Below, one piece after another: positions 42,627 through 51,139 of a stretch of 64,000 bases of DNA. The stretch is taken from positions 1 to 64,000 of the forward strand of contig JBMFKI010000003.1 in the NCBI GenBank assembly GCA_049972525.1, given 5' to 3'. Origin of the DNA: JAVZLQ01 sp049972525. GTDB taxonomy: Archaea > Thermoproteota > Bathyarchaeia > Bathyarchaeales > Bathycorpusculaceae. Below the pieces are notes generated by a model that saw nothing but the letters and a program-made list of their open reading frames with translations, was not told the origin of the DNA and made no database searches. The number at the start of each line of letters is the position of its first letter. The stretch's first letter is position 1. The translations under genes and the position numbers were made by a program.

Positions 42627-43263
42627 GTGTCTTCCTCCTCAGGAACATTTGCCCATTTCTTCCAGCAATTCTTATGGCTGAAGCGATATCCCTCAATCCG
42701 CGTCTATGTTCCGTTTTATTTAAGTAGCGGTCAGTTCCTGCTTCGCTAACGCTTTCCAATTTCACGCTTAAGGGTAATGCATCATCAAGCGACTCTAAAA
42801 GCTTTTCCTTATACGCTGGTACTCCATCGCCAACCTTAACAGAAACAGAAGCCACATATATTTTTTCAAGATTTCTAAGGAACTTAAGTATTTTGTTCAC
42901 AGTTTCTTCCACGCTGAAACAGTTTTCAGTTTCAATAACTTTTCCGTCGGCTAAAATCGCCAACCCGAAAATTTCGCCAGGATCAACGCCTATAACGAGT
43001 TTTTTATACTCGCTTTTGCCGTTAAGAATCTGTAGGGCCTCGTTTATCAACTTTTCTGGTTCTATTCCATCTTTGTACACTAAGATTCTCTCATGCTTTA
43101 TTAGAGGTTTCTCATTTTCTGTAGTTATCACGATTCTAGTTTCTATCGGAATTTTCTCGTTTGGGGTTAGACTTATGAAAGGCAGGTTTCTCCTCTTCAA
43201 CTCGTTCACTATTAGGTAGTACGCCTTCCCGGATGTTGTTGCAACCGCTATGTTTGCCTTCAT
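42619..43263 (-). CDS. RuvC/RNase H-fold protein of unknown role
   Basis: 214 residues from the ATG at 43263 (AGGAGATG just upstream). The C-terminal half starts KLVIGVDPGEIFGLAILADGKVIETE, a RuvC-like first strand with Asp, then SVEETVNKILKFL, and ends HRRGLRDIASAIRIAGRNG with the late Asp/His positions of the fold. The N-terminal 95 residues form another alpha/beta domain. It could be a nuclease; a second catalytic Glu is not obvious. It is coupled with the Clp1-like kinase and next to radB. Confidence 0.72.
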   Translation of the reverse strand: MKANIAVATTSGKAYYLIVNELKRRNLPFISLTPNEKIPIETRIVITTENEKPLIKHERILVYKDGIEPEKLINEALQILNGKSEYKKLVIGVDPGEIFGLAILADGKVIETENCFSVEETVNKILKFLRNLEKIYVASVSVKVGDGVPAYKEKLLESLDDALPLSVKLESVSEAGTDRYLNKTEHRRGLRDIASAIRIAGRNGQMFLRRKTRD

Positions 43264-43327
43264 AACATCTCCTTTAATGACGTGCAAACACAAAGCAAAT
43301 TATTAATTTCGAGACTTATATTCGTTG

Positions 43328-44038
43328 ATGTGCGTGGGTGTGTTACAGAAAATTCCAACAGGCTGTAAGTCTCTTGACGATGCTTTAGATGGGGGCATTC
43401 CCTCCAAAAGCCTCACTCTAGTCTATGGTGAAGCTGAAACTGGAAAAACAACATTAACTATGCAAGCAGTTATAAATTGTGCAATGCAAGGTTACAAAAT
43501 ATTGTTTGTGGATTGCGATGATACCTTTTCATCTAGGCGACTATCCCAAATTGCAGCGGAAAAAATTGGCAAAGTTGCCGAACTGATAATTTTGATGAAG
43601 CCGCACAGTTTCCATGAGCAGGCATTCCTTATAGACCATTTAACTGATTATGTCACTAAAAATTTTGGACTTATAGTTGTAGACACAGTTACGTCGCTGT
43701 ACAGTGCAAGGGTTTCTGAAAATCCGGAAAAAACCTTTGAGCTTAATCGTGAATTAAACAGGCAGATGGGGTTGTTGGCTCAATTAGCAAAAACCAACAA
43801 AATTGCAGTCCTAGTAACAAGTCAAGTTAGAAGCACTTTCGAAGAAGGTTACGTTAGCGTGGAGCCTGTCGCCACGAGGGTTCTAAAATTCTGGGCTGAA
43901 ACTATAATTGCCATGAAGCCTACAGAAAACTCAAAAATAATAAAAGCAATTGTGGAAAAAAGTGCAAAAGTTTCACGGCAGTACACGTGTTTCTTGCAGA
44001 TACGAGAATTTGGGTTAGGTGATAACCCGATTACATAG
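43328..44038 (+). CDS. radB: RadB recombinase paralogue
   Basis: 236 residues (ATG at 43328; a TTG is 3 nt earlier). RecA-fold motifs are LVYGEAETGKTTLTMQ (Walker A), ILFVDCDDTFSSRRL and GLIVVDTVTSLY (Walker B), with the NREL and VLVTSQVRS (L1) segments. It lacks the N-terminal HhH domain of RadA, as RadB does. An accessory in homologous recombination. It is divergent from the RuvC-like gene and followed 3 nt later by carS. Confidence 0.9.
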   Translation: MCVGVLQKIPTGCKSLDDALDGGIPSKSLTLVYGEAETGKTTLTMQAVINCAMQGYKILFVDCDDTFSSRRLSQIAAEKIGKVAELIILMKPHSFHEQAFLIDHLTDYVTKNFGLIVVDTVTSLYSARVSENPEKTFELNRELNRQMGLLAQLAKTNKIAVLVTSQVRSTFEEGYVSVEPVATRVLKFWAETIIAMKPTENSKIIKAIVEKSAKVSRQYTCFLQIREFGLGDNPIT

Positions 44039-44041
44039 TGG

Positions 44042-44545
44042 ATGACAAAAATGTACATTGCAAACATAATCGTGGATGCATTAAAATTCATATTCCCAGC
44101 CTACTGCACAAACGCAGTCCCTGTTATCACGGGTGGCGGTCGTCCATTAGACTTCAATAAGAAATTTTTTGATGGAAGACCAATCTTTGGAAAAAACAAG
44201 ACTTACAGAGGCTTCTTTTCAGGCCTGTTAGTAGGAACGTTTACAGGTTTTGTAGAAAGTCTATTCTTTAACTATCCACCGCTGTTTGGTATACTGTTAT
44301 CTTTAGGTGCCTTGTTTGGAGATTTGGCTGGAGCTTTTTTAAAGAGAAGATTGGGGCTTGCTCCGGGAGAGTTGTTGCCAATTATTGACCAGATTGATTT
44401 TGTTGTTGGTGCAATTGTTTTCTCTCTTCCAATGCAAATTATAACCATAACCCTTGCAATAGCCGTGCTAATCATAACTCCGCCGATACATCTGATGACA
44501 AACTTTGCAGCTTATAAGCTTGGTTTAAAAAGCAATCCATGGTAG
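44042..44545 (+). CDS. carS: CDP-archaeol synthase
   Basis: 167 residues with 4-5 membrane helices. Family motifs are FPAYCTNAVPVITGGGRPLDF near the N-terminus, the FGKNKTYRGFFSGLLVG loop, LGALFGDLAGAFLKRRLGLAPGELLPIIDQIDFV (acidic CTP/Mg site) and the closing PPIHLMTN. It forms CDP-archaeol from CTP and digeranylgeranylglyceryl phosphate, a step in archaeal membrane lipid synthesis. It starts 3 nt after radB. Confidence 0.96.
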   Translation: MTKMYIANIIVDALKFIFPAYCTNAVPVITGGGRPLDFNKKFFDGRPIFGKNKTYRGFFSGLLVGTFTGFVESLFFNYPPLFGILLSLGALFGDLAGAFLKRRLGLAPGELLPIIDQIDFVVGAIVFSLPMQIITITLAIAVLIITPPIHLMTNFAAYKLGLKSNPW

Positions 44546-44547
44546 TC

Positions 44548-44970
44548 TTATCTACTAGTTATCTTTAATTGTATTGTAACTTCCAAGTATACGTAAGCTA
44601 TTAGGATTAGAGCTACACCAATTAAAAACATCATGTATGCTTGTCTAGGTTTATATGCGTATTTTGTGCTCTGGTACATTATTATTAATCCAACTATGCC
44701 TAGGCCGTATAAAATCATGGAAACGAGGCTGTCAAATATAAATTGCGACCCCAACTCTGGATATAGAAAATAGAAGCGTCCGCCATAGTAAACAGCGGGG
44801 TAGGGCTTCATTATTATGTTGTATAAGCCTCCTCCGAAAAGGAAAACAGCCACAGCAATAGCCATTACTGAAAGAGCCAAACTTGATGGTTTTGTTGTTG
44901 TAATCTTTTTATAAAACTTTGTCAGCGAGTATGATGCTGAAGATATTTGTTTCTTAACTTTTCGTGACAT
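44548..44970 (-). CDS. OST3/OSTC-like membrane protein
   Basis: 140 residues from the ATG at 44970, with GGAG upstream; a longer frame to 45024 overlaps the next gene. A basic N-terminus (1-28) is followed by membrane helices at about 31-48, 78-99 and 111-130. The string GGGLYNIIMKPYPAV, then PELGSQFIFDSLVSMILYGLGIVGLIIMYQS, follows human OSTC (GGIIYDVIVEPPSV.. [28 protein letters not shown], recalled) helix by helix. It may therefore be a subunit of the AglB/STT3 oligosaccharyltransferase encoded at 48.9 kb. The alignment is by eye; no thioredoxin domain of full OST3/6 is present. Confidence 0.68.
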   Translation of the reverse strand: MSRKVKKQISSASYSLTKFYKKITTTKPSSLALSVMAIAVAVFLFGGGLYNIIMKPYPAVYYGGRFYFLYPELGSQFIFDSLVSMILYGLGIVGLIIMYQSTKYAYKPRQAYMMFLIGVALILIAYVYLEVTIQLKITSR

Positions 44971-44974
44971 TTTC

Positions 44975-45190
44975 TCATTCTCCGCTTTTAAGCAAGTGTT
45001 CCGCCATTTCTTTAGCCCATTCACCTGTCAGTGGATTCTTGGCAATCTCACTTAAATACTCTTTCCAAGAAATTTCTAGAGCTTTCTTCCACTTTTCATA
45101 CTTTTTGGCGATAAGTTCATAGGCTCTAGCGTGTAATTGGCAGTAACCATTTTGCGAGGCTTCTTTATTACATATTTTGCATTTCAACAC
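44975..45190 (-). CDS. Small zinc-knuckle protein
   Basis: 71 residues. MLKCKICNKEASQNGYCQLHARAYE holds C-x2-C-x(9)-C-x2-H, a treble-clef-like zinc site. The remainder is helical and charged (KKYEKWKKALEISWKEYLSEIAKNPLTGEWAKEMAEHLL). It overlaps the end of topA by 23 nt and is followed 4 nt later by the OSTC-like gene, so all three are probably one transcript. Function unknown. Confidence 0.68.
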   Translation of the reverse strand: MLKCKICNKEASQNGYCQLHARAYELIAKKYEKWKKALEISWKEYLSEIAKNPLTGEWAKEMAEHLLKSGE

Positions 45191-47264
45191 GTTTCCTCCT
45201 CTCCTCTTTAAGTGGACATTGAGGATTAAAACAAAGTGTCCATGGGCGACTTCCTTTTATGCGCACTTGAACTGTAGGCCAACCGCATCCGCGGCAATTT
45301 CTTCCTAGTGCTCTTACTGTACCCTTTTGCGGAAGTGGAAACGCTGCCTTACATGAATTTTTGAAGTAGTTTGTGCATCCGATGAATCTTTTACCAGTTT
45401 TACGCGAATAAAGTGTCAGGAGTTTTCCAGTTTTGCATATTGGGCATGTGCCAATTATTCTTTCTTCAAGTCTCGCCCGTTTTATGGCGTTGCTTAATTG
45501 TTCACCTATAACTTTTTCTTGCATCTTTAGTTCTTCTACCACTGGTCTTAGGATTTCCACAGCGGTCAATAGAACGTTTTCCCTTTTTTCGCTGTTAAGC
45601 TGAATTTTATCCATTTTCTCTTCCAAATCTCTTGTTAACTTTATCGAAACAACAGATGGGCAATACCTTTTAAGAAGTTCTACGACTTCAAAACCAAGGT
45701 CTGTTACAACAATTCTTTCATCTCTAACGTATTTCCTGTCATACAGTGTCTGTATTATACCTGCCCTAGTAGCCTTGGTTCCGATTTCAGCCTCTTCCAT
45801 CTTCTTGAGAAGGCTTCCAGGATTATATCGTGGTGGCGGTTTGGTGAACTTGTCCTCCAAAATAATTTTTTTAACTTTTATCTTTTTTCCTTCCGTTAAT
45901 TGTGGTAAAATAACTTCCTCAGTCTTCACGTATGGTTCATAAAAGTGTAGCCAACCTTCCTTTAACGTTTGTCTCCCCCTAATGTGGAAGCGAATGCCGT
46001 TGACGTTTATACATACCCTTAGACTTTGCCTTAATGCTGGTTCTCCGAAGACAGCCATAAATCTTCTGACGACTAAATCCCAAATTTTCCTTTCAGGTTC
46101 CTCTAAAACTCTTTCAGGCAGATTTCCAGTCGGGTAAATTGCCGGATGTGCTGGATCTTCCTTCTTTCCTTCGTTTGGTTTCAATTCCTTTGCTGCAAGA
46201 AGCTCCGCCGTCAGTTTTCCATATTCTGGCGTTCTGTTTAGGTTTTTAAGTATTTCTTCATAGTTTATTGCTGGCGGAAGTTTTTGGCTACTCGTTCTGG
46301 GATACGAAATTAATGCGTCTAGATACAAACGTTGCGCAATGTTTAGCGTGCGTAGTGGAGTGTAGCCAAATAGACTGTAGGCTTCACTTTGAAGTGCGCC
46401 TAAATCAAAGGGTGTTGGCGGCATCTGTTGGAACTTCTTGACTTCTATCTTCTCTATTTCGCCATCCTTTTCCTTGCAAGCGTTCACTATGGCGTTTGCT
46501 TCTTTCTTGGTTTCTATTACTTTCTTTTCGAATTCAGCCTCAAAGACAGACCCGTCTATTTCAACCTCTGCGCTTATGCTCCAGTAAGGCGTTGGAACAA
46601 AACATCTAATTGCTTTTTCTCTTGCTACAAGGAATCTCAGAGTTGGACCTTGCACTCTTCCAGTGCTTAGTGTAGCATATTTTCCGCTCCAATTTTTTGC
46701 TGCTATAGTTAAGGCGCGTGTAAGGTTTACGCCATAAAGCCAGTCAACTTCGTGGCGGGTTCGTCCAGCCTCTATTAGGGCAAAATCTAAGCGTGGCAGG
46801 AGTTCACTGAAGGATTTTTGCAACTCCTCTTTTGTTAGTGTGGAGTACTTCATGCGTTTTGAGATGTTTTCTTTGTTGTCACATGCGTATTTGAGTATGC
46901 AGTAGCCTATTATGCTTCCTTCTATGTCATAGTCGCAAGCATCAATAAATGTATCAGCGTTTCTTGCCAGCTTCGAAATTGTTTCCAGCCATGTACGAAT
47001 CTGTTTTGCACCGCGCTCCGCAACATACCGTGGAACCCATTTGAAGGTGAAAACTGGATAGTAGTTTCTTCCGCTTCTTTCCTCAGCAACGGTGTATAAA
47101 TGACCAAGTGCTGGAACAATAATTATCTCTCTATCCCTTTTTGCAACGAAATATGGCACACCGTTTTCTTCCGCCTTCTTCGCCTTTCCGTGTAAATCTA
47201 ATGCTGAGGCTATTCTTTGAGCGGCATCTGGTTTTTCTGTGACTATTAATGTGTATCTTTCCAT
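45168..47264 (-). CDS. topA: DNA topoisomerase I (type IA)
   Basis: 698 residues from the ATG at 47264. The Toprim domain opens MERYTLIVTEKPDAAQRIASAL and contains ACDYDIEGSIIGY. The catalytic Tyr is in ALISYPRTSSQKLP (about residue 315). GRVQGPTLRFLV belongs to the gate domain. The C-terminus has two Cys4 zinc elements (CPICKTGKLLTLYSRKTGKRFIGCTNYFKNSC and CRGCGWPTVQ.. CFNPQC). Relaxes negatively supercoiled DNA. No helicase fusion, so it is not reverse gyrase. The organisation is more like archaeal TopoIII/TopA. Confidence 0.95.
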   Translation of the reverse strand: MERYTLIVTEKPDAAQRIASALDLHGKAKKAEENGVPYFVAKRDREIIIVPALGHLYTVAEERSGRNYYPVFTFKWVPRYVAERGAKQIRTWLETISKLARNADTFIDACDYDIEGSIIGYCILKYACDNKENISKRMKYSTLTKEELQKSFSELLPRLDFALIEAGRTRHEVDWLYGVNLTRALTIAAKNWSGKYATLSTGRVQGPTLRFLVAREKAIRCFVPTPYWSISAEVEIDGSVFEAEFEKKVIETKKEANAIVNACKEKDGEIEKIEVKKFQQMPPTPFDLGALQSEAYSLFGYTPLRTLNIAQRLYLDALISYPRTSSQKLPPAINYEEILKNLNRTPEYGKLTAELLAAKELKPNEGKKEDPAHPAIYPTGNLPERVLEEPERKIWDLVVRRFMAVFGEPALRQSLRVCINVNGIRFHIRGRQTLKEGWLHFYEPYVKTEEVILPQLTEGKKIKVKKIILEDKFTKPPPRYNPGSLLKKMEEAEIGTKATRAGIIQTLYDRKYVRDERIVVTDLGFEVVELLKRYCPSVVSIKLTRDLEEKMDKIQLNSEKRENVLLTAVEILRPVVEELKMQEKVIGEQLSNAIKRARLEERIIGTCPICKTGKLLTLYSRKTGKRFIGCTNYFKNSCKAAFPLPQKGTVRALGRNCRGCGWPTVQVRIKGSRPWTLCFNPQCPLKEERRKRVEMQNM

Positions 47265-47424
47265 ATTCAGGCACAAGCCATATAACTTTTGGAAATACTG
47301 CTAGAATTAAATGTTGTCTAGGAATAAACATTTCCGTTAATAGTTTACTTTTTCCAGTTCCGCCGTTAGCAACCGATAAATATGCCATCAGAGTTATTCT
47401 TTACATTACGCGGAGTGTGTTTGA

Positions 47425-47595
47425 TTGCCGCAGCGTGTTGTTTGTCAGCTGTGTGGTCGTGTTTTATACGAAGGAGCTGAACTTAAGCCTCCAGACGAGA
47501 TTTTACACATGTATGATGGAAAATGTCCTGGATGCGGGAAGAAGCTTTCTTTAATACCTATTACTGTTGATGTCAAACCAGTAAAAACGAAATAG
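47425..47595 (+). CDS. 56-residue zinc-ribbon protein
   Basis: It begins at TTG 47425 (PQRVVCQLCGRVLYEG), with GGAG about 10 nt upstream, and ends at the TAG at 47593-47595. Two CxxC pairs, VCQLCGRVL and KCPGCGKKL, are spaced for a zinc ribbon, linked by AELKPPDEILHMYDG. The tail is SLIPITVDVKPVKTK. It lies 16 nt before gcvT and probably shares its transcript. The clean open frame and paired Cys make it credible despite the short length. Role unknown. Confidence 0.72.
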   Translation: MPQRVVCQLCGRVLYEGAELKPPDEILHMYDGKCPGCGKKLSLIPITVDVKPVKTK

Positions 47596-47611
47596 GTCGT
47601 GAGGCATCTTA

Positions 47612-48754
47612 ATGAGCGAAATTCGGCGAACTCAACTTTACGAGGTGCATAAGCAAAGTGCAAAGTTAACAGTTTTCGCTGGTTTTGAAATGCCCTTATG
47701 GTATAAAGGCGTTATACCAGAGCATTTAGCTGTTCGAAATAGCGTTGGAATTTTTGATATATCACACATGGGACGTGTAATAATTCAAGGTTCAGATTCT
47801 GAACGTTTTCTAAACTATGTAATAACCAACGATGCTTCTCGACTTTCACCAAATAGTGCACAATACTCGGTAATGTGCAATGAAAGAGGCGGTATAATCG
47901 ACGACTTTGTTATTTACAGGCTGGAGATCGACAAATTCCTGTTTGTTTCAAATGCTGCCAACCGCGAGAAAGATTACAAGTGGCTCGTAGAAAACTCCAA
48001 AGGCTTTAACGTGGAACTTATGGAAATTTCAGACAACGTCGCAATGCTTTCAGTTCAAGGTCCAAACGCGGAAAAAACTCTACAAAAGCTCTCCACGGAA
48101 GATCTTAGCAAAATCGAGCGGTTTAAAGGTGCACCCATGCGGCTGGCAAATGTAGATGTTTTCCTGTCACGCACAGGATACACAGGCGAAGATGGATTTG
48201 AAATTTTTGTGTGGAATACACCGCTAAATAGACCAGACAACGCCTTAAAGCTTTGGAACGCCATATTAGAGGCTGGTAAAGATTTTGGAATAGAGCCATG
48301 CGGACTTGGTGCAAGGGACACTTTAAGACTTGAGGCTGGAATGTGTCTCTACGGAAATGACATAGATGAGAGTACAACACCGCTAGAAGCAGCATTAGGC
48401 TTCGTGGTAAAACTCCAAAAGGAGAAATTCATAGGAAAAGACGCTTTATTGAAACAGAAAACTGAAGGAATTAAGCGGAAACGTGTTGGCTTGCTTATGA
48501 TAGAGCCTGGCATACCTAGACCAAAATTTGAAGTGCTTGATGGTAAGGGTGAGAGAATTGGATATGTGACTAGTGGAACCTTTTCGCCGCTGCTTAAATG
48601 TGGAATAGGCATGGCTTATGTGGAGATATCAAGTACACAGGAAGGAAACATTGTAAACGTGAATATACGCGGGAAAATGGTGAAAGCAAAAATTGCCGCT
48701 TTCCCGTTTTACGACACAGAAAAATATGGATACAAACGCAGATCCGTAGCTTAA
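47612..48754 (+). CDS. gcvT: Aminomethyltransferase, GcvT family
   Basis: 380 residues. The folate-binding aminomethyltransferase landmarks are QLYEVHKQSAKLTVFAGFEMPLWYKGVIPEHLAVRNSVGIFDISHMGR, FLFVSNAANREKDYKWL, TGYTGEDGFEIF and GLGARDTLRLEAGMCLYGND. It is the T protein of the glycine cleavage system, which takes the aminomethyl group from lipoyl-H protein to tetrahydrofolate. H and P proteins are not in the window. The folate link with ftcD (31 kb) is notable. Confidence 0.93.
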   Translation: MSEIRRTQLYEVHKQSAKLTVFAGFEMPLWYKGVIPEHLAVRNSVGIFDISHMGRVIIQGSDSERFLNYVITNDASRLSPNSAQYSVMCNERGGIIDDFVIYRLEIDKFLFVSNAANREKDYKWLVENSKGFNVELMEISDNVAMLSVQGPNAEKTLQKLSTEDLSKIERFKGAPMRLANVDVFLSRTGYTGEDGFEIFVWNTPLNRPDNALKLWNAILEAGKDFGIEPCGLGARDTLRLEAGMCLYGNDIDESTTPLEAALGFVVKLQKEKFIGKDALLKQKTEGIKRKRVGLLMIEPGIPRPKFEVLDGKGERIGYVTSGTFSPLLKCGIGMAYVEISSTQEGNIVNVNIRGKMVKAKIAAFPFYDTEKYGYKRRSVA

Positions 48755-48874
48755 AACTTTTTCTCCTTAAAGAATTTGAGAAAGGTATATACGAGTGGTT
48801 CTAGTCTATGAAACTCTATTAACCGTAAGAATAATAAAAGACATCGATAATCTCTGTGGGAGAGATGAACCTTA

Positions 48875-51124
48875 ATGGACATTCGCAAAGCCTTGTCAAA
48901 AGAGGGCGTCACCAACGGGATAAAAAGTTTGGGGAAACTGCGAATTAGAGTTAATCACAGTTCAATTATGAGCCTTTCAGTTTTGCTTCTCATACTGTTT
49001 ATCGCCTTCACCATTCGTATCTTTCCTTTGCGCTGGGAAATCGCACCAGAAAAAAATACTCTGTTGCTTTCCGAATTTGATCCCTATTACCAATATAGTC
49101 TTGCAAAATACATGGTGGAAAACGGCTTATTCTCACCGTACATACCTCCAGGATGGGTTGACCATCAACGTTGGTATCCTGATGGAATAAACATGTCAAT
49201 GTCCTATCCGTCGCTAGCAATGACTGCAGCGTTTTTTTACGATATAATTTCAATGTTAGGAATAAATATTGACCTAATGAGTTTCTGCGCTCTTTTCCCA
49301 GCAATTATGGGAACATTGGCATGTCTAATAATATACCTTGTCGGTAAAGATATAGGGGGCACTCCTGTTGGTTTGTTATCCGCTCTTTTCTTAGCTTTAA
49401 GTCCCTCATATATTCAGAGGACATCCCTAGGATTTTTCGACGATGAAACCATAGGCATAGTGTCTCTGCTCTTGTTTATGTATATGTTTTTGAAGTCGAT
49501 CGAAGATGAAAGACCACTTAATTCAACCATAAAATATGCAATAGGTTCTGGGCTTATTCTAGGCTATTTTATTTCTGGTTGGGGTGCAGCGTTCTATCCC
49601 ATAGGGTTAACAGTGCTCTTCGTCTTTGTGTTGATTTTGATTAAGCGTTATACACATCGTCTTCTGTTATCTTACACTGTGACATTCGGGTTAGGCCTAT
49701 TTATCGCTGTTAATGTTCCTTACCTTTCAGTAGGCTACTTGACAGAAACGCCAATACTTCTCGTCGCAGGCGTATTTGCGTTGTTATGTATCGCTGAAGT
49801 TCTGCGTAACATAACAACAATCAAGATGAAAGCGGTATTCGCCATCATTTTTATTTGCGTTCTTATAGGCGGATTTGTTCTCTTGTGGCAGCTTGGGTAT
49901 CTTGAAAGAATCGGGGGAAAGTTCATTTCAGTTATTTACCCATTTGCAAGAGCAGAATCTCCGCTCATAGAGTCTGTTGCTGAACATAGAGTTTCAGCGT
50001 GGGGTTCAATTTATTACGAGTTCGGCATAGGAATAATATTCTTTGCAATAGGATTGTATTTCGTGCTTAGAAATCCAATAAACAAAAATATATTCCTAAT
50101 ACTTTTTGGCATAACTTCACTCTATTTTGCATGTTCAATGGTGCGTCTGTTTGTGCTTCTGGCTCCAGCGCTCGGGCTTATTGCTTCAAGTGGCATACTT
50201 GGTGTTCTTAAACCGTTCTACACGTTATTGAAGGAACCGCCAAAACTAGTAACAAAGAAGAAGTACGGTTTGGAACGTGTCGGAAGAGAATTCAGCGGAG
50301 CAGCAATCTTCTTAATATTTCTGCTTCTGGTGACAAACTTTGCCTTTTCACCACAATCAGGTGGAATGCCCAACGTTTACAAGCAAGCATATACGCCAAC
50401 AACGATTTCAGCTGGCAGCCTTCCAATAGCGCCTAACCAACCCGTTAAAGAGTGGCTTGACATGTTGAATTGGCTAAGAAGCAATTTAGGACCTAAACCA
50501 ATAGGGGAAAAAGTTGTTTGTGCATGGTGGGACTATGGATATTGGCTTTCAATTCTTGGCAATGTGACATCGCTTGCAGACAACGCAACAATAAATAGTA
50601 CGCAGATAGAGAACATAGGGTTCGTATTCATGGCGAATGAAACTCAAGCATTAAAAATGTTGAAGCTTTACGATGCAAAGTACGTTCTAGTCTTCACAAC
50701 ACTGGCATTAGGGACGTCTGGGAACCAGCAATACGCAACATGGGCTGGATATGGCGATGAAGGAAAGTGGATGTGGATGGCAAGGATTTCAGGGCAGGCG
50801 CGTGATGACTTCATAAACAAATACCATTTTCTTGATGAGAATTCGGCGTGGACTGATGAAACAATGTTTGGAGGCTATAACAATCAAACTAACAGGTGGG
50901 AGTGGAATGACATTGGAAAGAACACCACCATATACAAATTAATGAGTTGGGCGAAACAGTTGTGGTGCAATCAAAATCAAGTAAGTCCAGACGAGGCTGG
51001 CGTTGAACCTCAATACTTCAAGCCAGAATTTATTTCTGGGCTAACGCTTACCCCTTCAGACGCATCCAAAAACTACGGTAGGATAATTCCTCTGGTTTGC
51101 CTTTACAGGGTTGAATATCCTTAA
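48875..51124 (+). CDS. aglB: Oligosaccharyltransferase AglB/STT3
   Basis: 749 residues. About 11-13 membrane helices precede a globular C-terminal domain. Catalytic landmarks are EFDPYYQYSLAKYMVENG (DxD-like site near residue 67), SLGFFDDETIGI (second acidic motif) and WWDYGYWLS (the WWDYG sequon-binding motif at about 549). It transfers lipid-linked oligosaccharide to Asn in N-x-S/T sequons on the outer membrane face. It is followed 15 nt later by a GlcNAc-1-phosphate transferase-like gene, the first step of the same route. Confidence 0.96.
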   Translation: MDIRKALSKEGVTNGIKSLGKLRIRVNHSSIMSLSVLLLILFIAFTIRIFPLRWEIAPEKNTLLLSEFDPYYQYSLAKYMVENGLFSPYIPPGWVDHQRWYPDGINMSMSYPSLAMTAAFFYDIISMLGINIDLMSFCALFPAIMGTLACLIIYLVGKDIGGTPVGLLSALFLALSPSYIQRTSLGFFDDETIGIVSLLLFMYMFLKSIEDERPLNSTIKYAIGSGLILGYFISGWGAAFYPIGLTVLFVFVLILIKRYTHRLLLSYTVTFGLGLFIAVNVPYLSVGYLTETPILLVAGVFALLCIAEVLRNITTIKMKAVFAIIFICVLIGGFVLLWQLGYLERIGGKFISVIYPFARAESPLIESVAEHRVSAWGSIYYEFGIGIIFFAIGLYFVLRNPINKNIFLILFGITSLYFACSMVRLFVLLAPALGLIASSGILGVLKPFYTLLKEPPKLVTKKKYGLERVGREFSGAAIFLIFLLLVTNFAFSPQSGGMPNVYKQAYTPTTISAGSLPIAPNQPVKEWLDMLNWLRSNLGPKPIGEKVVCAWWDYGYWLSILGNVTSLADNATINSTQIENIGFVFMANETQALKMLKLYDAKYVLVFTTLALGTSGNQQYATWAGYGDEGKWMWMARISGQARDDFINKYHFLDENSAWTDETMFGGYNNQTNRWEWNDIGKNTTIYKLMSWAKQLWCNQNQVSPDEAGVEPQYFKPEFISGLTLTPSDASKNYGRIIPLVCLYRVEYP

Positions 51125-51139
51125 TAGAAGAGGGATTGT

